From Cladorhizidae sp. MBARI D1340-BT2 (lineage: Eukaryota; Porifera; Demospongiae; Poecilosclerida; Cladorhizidae): DNA of 64,000 bases. Positions 22,579 to 35,349 of the stretch are shown piece after piece. The number at the start of each line of letters is the position of its first letter. Position 1 is the stretch's first letter. The stretch lies in NCBI GenBank assembly GCA_028752905.1, contig JAQNBH010000011.1:29457017-29521016 (forward strand), read 5' to 3'. The position numbers and the translations under genes were made by a program. Under the pieces are notes generated by a model, which was given only the letters and a program-made list of their open reading frames with translations, did not search any database and was not told the origin of the DNA.

Positions 22579-24784
22579 CCATACATATACTTTGGAAGTT
22601 GATTGGGATATTGATAAAACATCTGGATAAAGTTTCCATGTTTTGAGTAACAGTCTCAAGTAAATTTTGGCAGACATGCATAATGTTGGTTGTTTCATTA
22701 TTGTACACCACTTACCATTCTCTCTCACCTAAATATTTTGGCTCAAGAAGAAGTGATAACCAGTCCTCTGATGGCAACTCAAGTAACTGTAAGAAGGATG
22801 AAGTTGTTGAGGACACACATTCACATTCTGATAGTGCAATGCCTAATCAGAATCTTGAAGGATCAATCCAAGTGTTTTTCTGTGAACTTGGATCAGTCAG
22901 AGGAGCCGACTACTTCAATGAAATGTGAAGGCAAGGAAGATACAGCAGCTTATATGTGCAAGGGACATTTGCAGTAGTTAATGACCGGTGGATGATATCA
23001 TTTCTTGCCAAGAGAAAGATAATTACAGACTGAGTCTATTCATGACTGTTGCTTAGTGGCCCTGAATATGTTGCTCTACTGACCGGACCACTTCCTTTTT
23101 CAGTTTGAAACGTTCTTGGTGGCATGATGACTAGAGTTTCCAATTTCATGCAACTCCTTGTCTCAACTTCGACAGTGATTCATGGAAATCCGTGTTTTCT
23201 GTTTTCGATAACAGTCATAATTCTGCCATAGTTGATTCAATTTAATTTTGTTTGATGTCATTTCTAGTGTTCTCTGATAGGAGGAAGTTAGATTTTTATT
23301 TACTGTAGGCAATACCAAGCTATGGTCATTAGAAGATGGGTCTTAATTGGCTTTTGAGGGTACCATGATTTAATTAACTGGGCTCGAGGAACAATTCCAT
23401 TCTGCTCAAATGCTAAATATTCTGCCAGCCTCAGAATCAATTTGAGCCTTTGATCCCACCACAGTGGGAAGCTATGACTGTTTCCACAGATGAGGTGCAT
23501 TTTTAAGTGACCTTGATGTTGCTACGTAACTGTATCTTCTAAGAAAATGTGCCAATGTAGATATTCAACATATCAGTGGAGAGCACACAGAATAAGGAAT
23601 AAGTAACAAAATGGTATAAAAATGACCTACACTGAAGTAAGGAAAAAGTTATGGTGTTGGCTTGTGGCTTGGCCCGTTCAGTTAGACAACTTCTGCTGGT
23701 CTCAGGCAGTTGTTATGTACCAGGAGTGCTGCCTTGCCCACTCTGTGTGTCTGCCATCTGATGCCAGGCATGCTGCTCAGCCCATGTGGTTATGGTTAGG
23801 CTCCTGCCGATGCATGTATGTCCTGATGTCCAACACATTGTGTTCATGGGTAGTCACCCATTTGGTGCATTGGGTTAGCATGCTACTTGTGCCTTGCAGA
23901 GGTACATATATGCAAGATCTGTCTCCTAGTGCAATGGGTTGGTACAAGGCTTGTGGACTGTTGCATTGAGTTTTACTTGGCTTGCTGTCTGGCTCATCGA
24001 GTACTTTGGCTTATTGCATGGAGCATTACCTATTTGCACACTTACTTCCTGGCTAGTTGGGTTAAGGCACTGCATGTCATGGGCTTATAGTTTATCTAGG
24101 CCAATCTGCCACTGCCTGCATATGAGCATGGTAAAACTTCATCACTGCCACTTGCCTTTGGTGGTGATTGTGCAGCTAACCATCTAACGACAGTCCTAAA
24201 TCACCACATGATAATTTAGCTAATTCCGCGAGACAATAATGCTTTAAAGTTACAATTGCACTAACCTAAACCGCCTACAGATTACTGGGGACAATCAATT
24301 CTGGTTAAGTTATCAAACAATACGAGAGAATTAAAATCTGCTTTTGTCAATTTTGCTATTAGAAAGTAAACAGAAACAAAGTTCCTTCGATCAAGGACAG
24401 ATTCCAAGAGCCAGGTAATTGGCTAACCCTCTAAAAATAGTTTGACATGGTAAGGGTTATGATATGCCTTGGCAGGCTGCCTTAGGCCAAGCAAATTTGG
24501 AGTTGATATACTTTGCTTGATGTCTAGCTCAGTGAATAGGTACGTGGATATTGCTGACTGTTAATTTGGTGGCTGGCAGCCTACTCTTGTCACATAGGGC
24601 GATTGTCTGGCTTGATTCTTGGCATGTGAGGCTTGCTTACTGGGTAGCAGATGGGATGGTATATATGGCTAACTTTCTTTGCCATGCAGTTTCATACATG
24701 GTTAATGGCTTAGAAAATTAGAAACATACATACTTGTTGCTTAGCTTGGCTTGATGAGTAGTTCATACAGTTGCAGTGTGGTTT
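22579..24784. other. Unassigned region
   Basis: A plus frame at 22683-22928 is acidic and serine-rich (SDNQSSDGNSSNCKKDE) but has no domain I recognise. 23640-24190 and 24440-24720 are TGG/CTTG-rich and may be an eroded minisatellite. No gene is supported. Confidence 0.3.
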
Positions 24785-25299
24785 GTTGCATAGAGTCCTC
24801 GAAACTTCTCAAACTGGCCACCAAAAGGGTTCTATTCATAACTATGGCCAATGTTGGACTATCATGGTGCAAGTATGGCCAATTATACTTATCATGGTGC
24901 GAGTGTTGTCAACATCTGGTAAGCAATGTGGTGGAAGGGAAAACTGCAAAAACTAGTCAGCAATAAGATTCTAAAATTGCCCAGGATAAAATCTCACCAT
25001 AATTATGTGAGGAGGGTGAGGGTATTTATTCCACGGTTTTGAATTTTCACACTATTTGTCATAACTTTTTTGTTCTCCATTTCTTGTAAGTTATTTTGAG
25101 GACAACTGTAGTGCATTTGCTGCTCTTTCTAAACCTAAAGGTTTGTGCATAGCTACCTTCTAGATCAAGATTTGGTAACTAGATTGCCTCACTTATCTGT
25201 GCTTTGAAGTTGAGCTTACATGACTTTCCGTGGTTGGCACAATAACTGATGTGAAAATGCATTGACAGAATCAACAAATCATCTGTCACAAGGTGCATG
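24785..25299 (+). repeat. ~510-bp dispersed segment, copy 2
   Basis: Counterpart of 17089-17592. It ends a few tens of bases before the hAT element at 25338 and is not followed by the 48-bp minisatellite found after copy 1. Confidence 0.8.
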
Positions 25300-25507
25300 C
25301 CAGAATCATTGAATTGTTAAGCTACTGTCTGCCTGGCTAGGCCTTGGCACATTATGCTGGCATAAATTTGAGCATAATAGCTCTCCTTTCCACTTGAGCA
25401 TAATTGCAAAATATTTGGGCATAATGACTCAACAAATGTGCTCAACAAATGTGATTATTACAAAACATAATTATTACAGTTTTAAGAATTGTTAAACTCT
25501 AGCATTA

Positions 25508-25945
25508 CTCCCACTCAACGTAGTCGTGAAGCGCAGATTGCTGAGATTGTGTAAAATGTCTCTCCAAAATTGAAAAAACTCTTTCAGTTGATGCTGAGGA
25601 TGGCTGAATCAAAATTACTGTGCTGAATCCCTGACTCCACTATGGCAATGTTCCTTTATTATGCTCCCACCATTCCAAAGGGATCACTTCCCTTGCAAGT
25701 ACCAGCAGCTAAATAAGATGGTAGTTCTAGCTTCAAATCAATAATGAGATCATCTCTGAAGAAAGGCAATGCCTTCAATGTGTCTACTGAAGCAGCAGTG
25801 ACCTTCCCTTCCCTGGATTGAAAAGGCGAGCACTCTTAAATGCATCCATAATTGGTGTAAAATCCTGAAAAACTTCACTTCAAAGTAATGGAAACCCCTT
25901 GTACACAGTTGCCAGCACAGCTCATCCAGTACTGCTCCGGCTGCA
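25508..25945 (-). pseudogene. hAT transposase C-terminal dimerisation domain, broken
   Basis: Minus-strand pieces in order: SARLFNPGKG, then AASVDTLKALPFFRDDLI, then KLELPSYLAAG. After a one-base shift near 25672 come WEHNKGTLP, a TAG, and WSQGFSTVILIQPSSASTERVFS. The last motif is the hallmark of the hATC dimerisation domain. The frame ends QQSALHDYVEWE. Shifts and the TAG make it a pseudogene. The DDE core and BED finger are not seen. It lies within matching TIRs, so it belongs to the element it sits in. Confidence 0.8.
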
Positions 25946-26034
25946 GTGCAGTAGCAATCTATTTGCAACGGCAGCTGCATTGGGCCAGTGACGTTGTCGT
26001 GCCACAGAATCGGACATAAACATTTATGTATGTG

Positions 26035-26354
26035 TAAGTGTGATATGTGTAAGTGTTATTATTATTTCCCTGTATCACTCTTAACACTTTGATATCTGTA
26101 TCACCATTGTATATATAACGGAGTATACTGGTTCATATACCACTTTACCCTATTCTACTCTCACGCATCTATTTATAACTGTTACCTTATTTGGTCATAT
26201 TTTAGTTGCCCGGCTGGAGTCTATTTAAAGTCCCAGCCGAGCCCACGTGATTCAGTTCTACTCTATACTTATGCTTAACAATTACTAAGATATTCTTAAG
26301 GCCTAAGAACCTTGTATCTGGGAAGAAGGGGTAATTGTAGAACTCTGGTGGCAG
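26035..26354 (+). mobile_element. Possible LTR plus primer-binding-site fragment
   Basis: TATTTAAAG at 26223-26231 resembles a TATA box. TGGTGGCAG at 26346-26354 equals the start of the primer binding site of the LTR element at 52597-57942. Clear TG...CA ends and a target duplication are not visible, so boundaries are guesses. Confidence 0.28.
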
Positions 26355-27061
26355 CAATTACCGCTTAACTGAAACCGGGTTAGCAACCAAAGCTTAAGGT
26401 CGAGGTTGAGCATCCGTTGTGAGCTGATATTTGTAAGACGCGCACAACAGACGTACTTGAATTGAATTGCAGCAGTTTCGCCTAGAGCAATAGTATCTGT
26501 GTCAGTCTCAGACACTGGTAGTGAAACAGAAGCTATGAAGGCCTGTCAGTCTGTGCATATATTTAACTCAGTCAGCTGTTTGTTTTGGCCACATGGTAGA
26601 TCACATGACAAGGTCAAAGGTTAGTTTGCATGAGCATAATGGTTATATTGAGAGCATAATGATAAGGACTAGGAAGCATAATAATATGGTTCTCAGAGCA
26701 TAGGAGCATAGCATAATAGCTTAAAAAATTTAGCATATGTGCCAAGGCCTATGTCTGGCTCTATAGTTTTGGTAGATGGCTTGCTGGTTGGAGTGGCTGG
26801 TAAATGTTCTAGGCCAGTGCCCTAGTCCATGAAGCATGTCTCTACAACACAAATCTAAATAATTTTCCTCCTAGGGTTGCCAATAAAGTTAAATACTGCT
26901 GGTTGGTCCAGGTCACAGTTACACAAGGTAAGCCTGCCTCACAATGGCTAAAGGGTGCTTGGCTGTAGGCATCTGGTACGCAAGACTTGCATTCAATCAC
27001 TTGCAACTGAAAACATGACTTCTTGCGTGGCATATTGGCTGACTGGATGCCTGACTCTCTA

Positions 27062-27735
27062 CACAACCATAGTTAACTGACAATATGGCTCTCAACAAAG
27101 CCATAGTTGACTAACAGTTTGGATCTCAACACAGCCATAGTTGACTGACAGTGTGGCTCTCAACACAGCCATAGTTGACTGACAATATGGCTCTCAATAC
27201 AGCCATAGTTGACTAACAGTATGGCTCTCAACACAGCCATAGTTGACAGACAGTATGGCTCTCAACATAGCCATAGTTGACTGACAGTATGGCTCTCAAC
27301 ACAGCCATAGTTGGCTGACAATATGGCTCCCAATACAGCCATAGTTGACTGACAGTATGGCTCTCAACACAGCCATAGTTGACTGACAGTATGGCTCCCA
27401 ACACAGCCATAGTTGACTGACAGTATGGCTCTCAACACAGCCATAGTTGACTGACAGTATGGCTCTCAACACAGCATAGTTGACTAACAGTATGGCTCTC
27501 AACACAGCCATAGTTGACTTCAGTATGGCTCTCAACACAGCCATAGTTGACTGACAGTGACTCTCAACACAGCAAATGTTGACTAGCTCTCAACACAGCC
27601 ATAGTTGATTACAGTATGGCTCTCAACGTTCTCAACACAGCCATAGTTGACTGACAGTATGGCTCTCAACACAGCAATAGTTGACTAGCTCTCAACACAG
27701 CCATAGTTGACTAAATTATGGCTCTCAACGCTCTC
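27062..27735. repeat. 34-bp minisatellite (second family), about 20 units
   Basis: Units read GACTGACAGTATGGCTCTCA then ACACAGCCATAGTT. At 34 bp the frame rotates each unit, which explains the spurious minus-strand frames. Shortened units appear toward the right end. Sequence is unrelated to the 2341-5036 array. Confidence 0.93.
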
Positions 27736-27738
27736 AAC

Positions 27739-27772
27739 ATGCGCACCAGAGTTCATGAATTCTGGTGTGCAT
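27739..27772. repeat. 34-bp palindrome at the start of the 24-bp array
   Basis: ATGCGCACCAGAGTTCAT is followed by its near-perfect inverse. The left arm is one inverted fragment of the 24-bp unit, so the array starts head-to-head at its boundary with the 34-bp minisatellite. Confidence 0.8.
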
Positions 27773-28729
27773 CAAGCCATGAACTCTGGTGTGCATCAAG
27801 CCATGAACTCTGTTGTGTATCAAGCTATGAACTTTGGTCTGTATCAAGCTATATGAAATCTGGTGTGTAGCAAAACATGAATTCTGGTGTGTATCAAGCT
27901 ATGAACTCCAGTCTCTATCAAGCTATATGAATTCTGGTGTGTAGCAAGACATGAACTCTGGTGTGCATCAAGCCATGAACTCTGGTGGGTATGAAGCTAT
28001 GAACTCTGGTCTGTATCAAGCTATGAACTCGGGTGTGTAGCAAGTTATGAGGTCTGGTGTGTAGCAGTCATGAACTCTGTATCAAGCCATGAAGTCTGGC
28101 ATCTCAAGCCATGAACTCTGGTGTGTTTCAAGCCATGAACTCTGGTGTGCATCAAGCTATGAACTCTGTGTGTATCAAGCTATTAACTCTGGTCTGCATC
28201 AACCCATGAACTCTGGTGTGCATCAAGCCATGAACTCTGGTGTGCATCAAGCCATGAACTCTGGTGTGTAGCAAGCCATGAACTCAGGCATGCATCAAGC
28301 CAGTAACTCTGGTGGTATCAAGCTATGAATTCTGGTCTGTAGCAAGACATGAACTCTGGTGTGTAGCAGTCATGAACTCCGTATCAAGCCATGAACTCTA
28401 GTGTGCAGCAAGCCTTGAACACTGGTGTGTTAAGCCATGTACTCTGGTGTGTACCAAGCCATGAACACTGGTGTGCATCAAGCCAAGAACTCTGGTGTGC
28501 AACAAGCATGAACTCTGGTGTGCATCAAACCATGAACTCAGGAGTGCATCAAGCTATGTACAATGGCATGTAGCAAGCTATGAACTCTGGTGTGTACCAA
28601 GCTATGTATGAACTCTGATGTGTAGCAAGACATGAACTCTGGCGTCCAGCAAGCCAAGAACTCCGGGGTGCATCAAGCCATGAACTCTGGTGTGAAGGAG
28701 TCATGAATTCTGTATCAAGCCATGAACTC

Positions 28730-31700
28730 TGGTGGCTCGAGCCATGAACTCTGGTGTGCATCAAGCCATGAACTTTGGTTTGCATCGAGCCATGAACTCT
28801 GGTTTGCATCAAGCCATGAACTCTGGTATGCATCAAGCCATGAACTCATGGTGTGCATCAAGCCATTAACTCTGGTGTGCATCAACCCATGAACTCTGGT
28901 GTGCATCAAGCCATGAACTCTGGTGCGCAACAAGCCATGAACTCTGGTGTGTAGCAAGCCATGAACACTGGTGTGCATCAAGACATGTACTTTAGTTTGC
29001 ATCGAGTCATGAACTCTGGTGTGCATCAAGCCATGAACTCTGGTTTGCATCAAGCCATGAACTCTTGTGTGCATCAAGCCATGAACTCTGGTGTGCATCA
29101 AGACATGAACTCTGGCTTGCATCAAGCATGAACTTTGGTGTGCATCAAGGCATGAACTGTGGTGGGTATCAAGCTATGAACTCTGGTGTGTAGCAAGCCA
29201 TGAACACTGGTGTGTGTCAAGCCATGAACTCTGGTTTGCATCAAGTCATGAACTCTGGTGTGCAGCAAGCCATGAACTATGGTGTGTATCAAGCTATATG
29301 AACTCTGGTGTGTAGCAAAACATGAATTCTGCTGTGTATCAATCAAGCTATGAACTCCAGTCTATACCAAGCTGTATAAATTCTGGTGTGTAGCAAAACA
29401 TGAACTCTTATGTGCATCAAGCCATGAACTCTGGCGGGTATCAAGATATTCTAGTCTGTATCAAGCTATGAACTCGTGTGTGTATCAAGTTATGAGGTCT
29501 GGTGTGTATCAAGCTATGAACTCTGGGGTGTAGCAAGACATGAACTCTGGCGTACAGCAAGACATGAACTCCGGCGTGCATCAAGCTATGAAATCTGGTG
29601 TGTATCAAGCTATGAACTCTGATGTGCAGTAAGACATGAACTCTGGTGTGTAAGCAGTCATGAACTCTGTAACTAGCCATGAACTATAGGTGTCTCAAGC
29701 CATCAACTCTGGTGTATATCAAGCCATGAACTCTGGTGTGCATCAAGCCATGAACTTTGGTGTGCATGGAGCCATGAACTATGGTGTGCATGAAGCCATG
29801 AACTCTGGTTTGCATCAAGCCATGAACTCTGGTGTGCATCAAGCCATGAACTCTGGCGTGTATCAAGCCATGAACTCTGCTGTGCATCAAGCCATGAACT
29901 TTGGTGTGCATCAAGCCATGAACACTGATGGGTATCAAGCTATGAACTCTGGTGTGTAGCAAGCCTTGAACTCTGGCGTGCAACAAGCCATGAACTCTGG
30001 TGTGCATCAAGCCATGAACTCTGGTTTGTCAACCCATAAACTCTGGTATGTATAAAGCCATGAACTCAGGTGTGCATCAAGCCATGAACTCTGGTGTGCA
30101 TCTAGCCAAGGACTCTGGTGGGTATCAAGCTATGAACTCTGGTCTGTATATGAACTCTCTGTGTACAAGACATGAACTCTGGTGTGTATTAAGCTATGAA
30201 CTCTGGATTGTATCAAAGCTTTATGAACTCTGGTGAGTAGCAAGACATGAACTCTGGTGTGCATCAGCCATGAACTCTGGTGGATATCAAGCTATGAACT
30301 CTGGTCTGTTTCAAGCTATGAACTCTGGTGTGTCACAAGCATTGAAGTCTGGTGCGTAGCAGTCATGAACTGTATCATCAAGCCACGGACTCTGGTATCT
30401 CAAGCCATGAACCTTGGTGTACATCTAGCCATCAACTCTAGTGTGCAATAAGCCATGAACTTTGGTGTGCATCAAACCATGAACTCTGGTGGGTATCAAG
30501 CTATGAACTCTGGTGTATAGCAAGCAATGAACTCTGGCATTCAGCAAGCCATGAACTCTGGCATGCATCAAGCTATGAACTCTGGTGTGTATCAAGCTAT
30601 GAACTATGGTGTGTAGCAAGACGTGAACTCTGGTGTGTAGCAGTCATGAAATCTGTATCAATCCATGAATTCTGGTGTTTAAAGCCATGAGCTCTGGTGT
30701 GCATCAAGCCATGAACTTTGTTGTGCATCAACCACGAACTCTGGTGTGTACAAAGTGATGAACACTGGTGTGTAGGAAGCCATGAACTCTGGAGTGCAGC
30801 AAGCCATCAACTCTGGTGTGCATCAAGCCATGAACTCTGGTCTGTATCAAGCTATGAACTCTGGTGTGTAGCAAGACATTATTAACTTTGATATGTAGCA
30901 GTCATGAACTCTGTCTCAAGCCATGAACTCTGGCATGCAGCAAGCCATGAATTCTGGTGTGTCAAGCCATGAACTCTGGTGTGTAACAACAAGCCATGAA
31001 TACTGGTATGCATCAAGCCATGAACTCTGGTGTACATCAAGCCATGAACACTGGTGTGCATCAAGCTATGAACTCTGGTGTGTATCAAGCTATGAACTCT
31101 GGTCTGTATCAAGTGATATGAACTCTGGTGTGTAGCAAGACATGAACTTTGGTGTGCATCAAGCCATGAACTCTGGTGGGTATCAGGCTATGAACTCTGG
31201 TCTGTATCAAGCTATGTACTCAGGTGTGTAGCAAGCCATGAAGTCTGGTGTGTAGCAGTCATGAACTCTGTTTCAAGCCATGAACTCTGGTGTCTTAAGC
31301 CATGAACTCTGGTGTAGCAAGCCATTAACTCTGGTGTGCATCAAGCCATGAACTCTGGTGCATCAAGCCATAAACTCTGGTGTGCATCAATCAATGAACT
31401 CTGGTGTTTCTCAAGCTATGAACTCTGGTTGGTATCAAGCAATGAACTTTGGTGTGTAGCAAGCCATGAACTGTGGTGTGCATCAAGCTACACGTATGAA
31501 CTCTGGTATGCATCAAGCCATGAACTCTGCTGTGTATCAGGCTATGAACTTTGGTGTGTATCAAGCCATTAACTCTGGTGTGTTCCAAGCCATTAAATCT
31601 GGTGTGCAGCAAGTGATGAACTCTATCAATTCTGGTGTACATCAAGCCATGAACTCTGGTGTTTATTGAGCTATGGTCTCTGGTGTGTATCAAGCCATGC

Positions 31701-34300
31701 ACTCTGGTGTGTATCAAGCCATGCACTCTGGTGTGTATCAAGCCATGAACTCTGGTGGATATCAAGATATGAACTCTGGTCTGTATCAAGCTATGAACTC
31801 TGGTGTGTAGCAAGACATGAACTCTGATGTGCATCAAGCCATAAACATCATGCCATGAACTCTGGTGTGCATCAAGGCATGAACTCGGATGTTCATCAAG
31901 CAATGAACTCTGGTGTTTATCAAGCTATGAACTCTGGTGAGCATCAAGTCATGAACTCTGGCGTGCATCAAGCTATTAAATCTGGTGTGTATCAAGCTAT
32001 TAACTCTGATGTGCAGCAAGACATGAACTCTGGTGTGTAGCAGTCATGAACTCTGTAACTAGCCATGAACTATAGGTGTCTCAAGCCATCAACTCTGGTG
32101 TACATCAAGCCATGAACTCTGGTGTGCATCAAGCCATGAACTTTGGTGTGCATGGAGCCATGAACTATGGTGTGCATGAAGCCATGAACTCTGGTGTGCA
32201 TCAAGCCATGAACTCTGGTGTGCATCAAGCCATGAACTCTGGTGTGTATCAAGCCATGAACTCTGGTGTGCATCAAGCCATGAACTTTGGTGTGTAGCAA
32301 GCCATGAACACTGGCCTGCATCAAGCCATGAACTCTGGCGTGCATCAAGCCTTGAATTCTGGTGTGTAGCAAGCCATGAACTCTAGTGTATAGGAAGACA
32401 TGAACTCTGGTGTGTATAGATAGAGCTATGAACTCTGGTCTGTATCAAGCTACGAACTTTAGTGTCTGGCAAGACATGAACACTGGTGTGTATCAAGCCA
32501 TGAACTCTGGTGTGCATCAAGCCATGAACTCGGGTGTGTAGCAAGCCATGAACTCAGGCATGCATCAAGCCAGTAACTCTGGTGTGTATCAAGCTGTGAA
32601 TTCTGGTCTGTAGCAAGACATGAACTCTGGTGTGTAGCTTTCATGAACTCCGTATCAAGCCATGAACTCTAGTGTGCAGCAAGCATTGAACACTGGTGTG
32701 TTAAGCCACTCTGGTGTGTACCAAGCCATGAACTCTGGTGTGCATCAAGCCAAGAACGCTGGTGTGCAACAAGCATGAACTCTGGTGTGCATCAAACCAT
32801 GAACTCAGGTGTGCATCAAGCTATGAACAATGGCATGTAGCAAGCTATGAACTCTGGTGTGTATCAAGCTATATATGAACTCTGATGTGTAGCAAGACAT
32901 GAACTCTGGCGTCCAGCAAGCCATGAACTCCGGGGTGCATCAAGCCATGAACTCTGGTGTGTATCAAGCTATAAACTCTAGTGTGTAGCAAGACATGAAC
33001 TCTGGTGTGTAGGAGTCATGAATTCTGTATCAAGCCATGAACTCTGGTGGCTCGAGCCATGAACTCTGGTGTGTGTCAAGCCATGAACTCTGGTGTGCAT
33101 CAAGCCATGAACTTTGGTTTGCATCGAGCCATGAAATCTGTTGTGCATCAAGCCATGAACACTGGTGTGCATCAAGCCATGAACTCTGGTGTGCATCAAG
33201 CCATGAACTCTGGTATGCATCAAGCTATGAACTCTGGTGTGCATCAAGCCATGAACTCTGGTGTGCATCAACCCATGAACTCTGGTGTGCATCAAGCCTT
33301 GAACTCTGGTGTGTAGCAAGCCATGAACACTGGTGTGCATCAAGACATGTACTTTAGTTTGCATCGAGCCATGAACTCTGGTGTGCATCAAGCCATGAAC
33401 TCTGGTTTGCATCAAGCCAAGAACTCTTGTGTGCATCATGCCTTGAACTCTGGTGTGCATCAAGCCATGAACACTGGCTTGCATCAAGCATGAACTTTGG
33501 TGTGCATCAAGCCATGAACTGTGGTGGGTATCAAGCTATGAACTCTGGTGTGAAGCAAGCCATGAACACTGGTGTGTGTCAAGCCATGAACTCTGGTTTG
33601 CATCAAGTCATGAACTCTGGTGTGCAGCAAGCCATGAACTATGGTGTGTATCAAGCTATATGAACTCTGGTGTGTAGCAAAACATGAATTCTGCTGCTGT
33701 GTGTATCAATCAAGCTATGAACTCCAGTCTATATCAAGCTGTATAAATTCTGTTGTGTAGCAAAACATGAACTCTTATGTGCATCAAGCCATGAACTCTG
33801 GCGGGTATCAAGATATTCTAGTCTGTATCAAGCTATGAACTCGTGTGCGTATCAAGTTATGAGGTCTGGTGTGTATCAAGCTATGAACTCTGTGGTGTAG
33901 CAAGACATGAACTCTGGCATACAGCAAGACATGAACTCCGGCGTGCAAGCTATGAAATCTGGTGTGTATCAAGCTATGAACTCTGATGTGCAGCAAGACA
34001 TGAACTCTGGTGTGCATCAAGCCATGAACTTTGGTGTGCATGGAGCCATGAGCTATGGTGTGCATGAAGCCATGAACTCTGGTGTGCATCAAGCCATGAA
34101 CTCTGGTGTGCATCAAGCCATGAACTCTGGTGTGTATCAAGCCATGAACTCTGGTGTGCATCAAGCCATGAACTTTGGTTTGCATCAAGCCATGAACACT
34201 GATGGGTATCAAGCTATGAACTCTGGTGTGTAGCAAGCCTTGAACTCTGGCGTGCAACAAGCGATGAACTCTGGTGTGCATCAAGCCATGAACTCTGGTT
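28730..34300. repeat. Older higher-order blocks in the left part of the array
   Basis: 28730-29650 resembles 33030-33890, and 29690-30240 resembles both 32076-32300 and 34000-34500, judged by shared rare variants (MNFGVHGAMNYGVHEAMN; a TCAAGCATGAAC deletion unit). The order and spacing are less regular than to the right. Confidence 0.7.
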
Positions 34301-35349
34301 TGTCAAGCATAAACTCTGGTGTGTATCAAGCCATGAACTCAGGTGTGCATCAAGCCATGAACTCTGGTGTGCATCTAGCCAAGGACTCTGGTGGGTATCA
34401 AGCTATGAACTCTGGTCTGTATATGAACTCTCTGTGTACAAGACATGAACTCTGGTGTGTATTAAGCTATTAACTCTGGATTGTATCAAAGCTTTATGAA
34501 CTCTGGTGTGTAGCAATACATGAACTCTGGTGTGCATCAACCCATGAACTCTGGTGGATATCAAGCTATGAACTCTGGTCTGTTTCAAGCTATGAACTCT
34601 GGTGTGTCACAAGCATTGAAGTCTGGTGCGTAGCAGTCATGAACTGTATCATCAAGCTGTGGAATCTGGTGTCTCAAGCCATGAACCTTGGTGTACATCT
34701 AGCCATCAACTCTGGTGTGCAATAAGCCATGAACTTTGGTGTGCATCAAACCATGAACTCTGGTGGGTATCAAGCTATGAACTCTGGTGTGTGGCAAGCA
34801 ACGAACTCTGGCATTCAGCAAGCCATGAACTCTGGCATGCATCAAGCTATGAACTTTGGTGTGCATCAAACCATGAACTCTGGTGGGTATCAAGCTATGA
34901 ACTCTGGTGTGTGGCAAGCAACGAACTCTGGCATTCAGCAAGCCATGAACTCTGGCATGCATCAAGCTATGAACTCTGGTGTGCATCAAGCCATGAACTT
35001 TGGTGTGCATCAAGCCATGAACTATGGTGTGCATCAAGCCATCAACTCTGGTGTATATCAAGCCATGAACTCTGGCGTGTATCAACCCATGAACTCTGGT
35101 GCATGAACTCTGGTGTGCATCAAGCCGTGCACTTTGGTGTGCATCAAGTAATGAACTCTGGTGGGTATCAAGCCAAGAACTCTGGTGTATAGTAAGCCAT
35201 GAACTCTGACGTGCAGCAAGCAATGAACTCTGGCATGCATCAAGATAAACTCTGGTATGTATCAAGCTACTGTATGAACTCTGGTGTGAAGCAAGACATG
35301 AACTCTAGTGTGTTGCAGTCATGAACTCTGTATCAAGCCATGAACTCTG

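Larger units (their letters stand above)
25338..26751 (-). mobile_element. hAT-family DNA transposon, 1414 bp, 8-bp target duplication
   Basis: The left end reads TAGGCCTTGGCACATTATG. The right end, inverted, reads TAGGCCTTGGCACATATGC. Flanks are TGCCTGGC (25330-25337) and TGTCTGGC (26752-26759), 7 of 8 identical. Both subterminal regions carry repeated GAGCATAAT boxes (25370-25425; 26630-26720), the sort of binding-site cluster hAT transposases use. A broken hAT transposase C-terminus lies inside on the minus strand. Part of the interior (about 26030-26520) may be an LTR-like insertion. Confidence 0.82.

Noticed and set aside
26303..26515. 70-codon minus frame as a gene
   Set aside because: No recognisable motif, and it overlaps the possible LTR leader on the other strand.
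27228..27544. Minus-strand frames with repeated MAVLRAIL / SVNYGC
   Set aside because: A 34-bp minisatellite rotates through three frames every 102 bp, giving a periodic but meaningless peptide.
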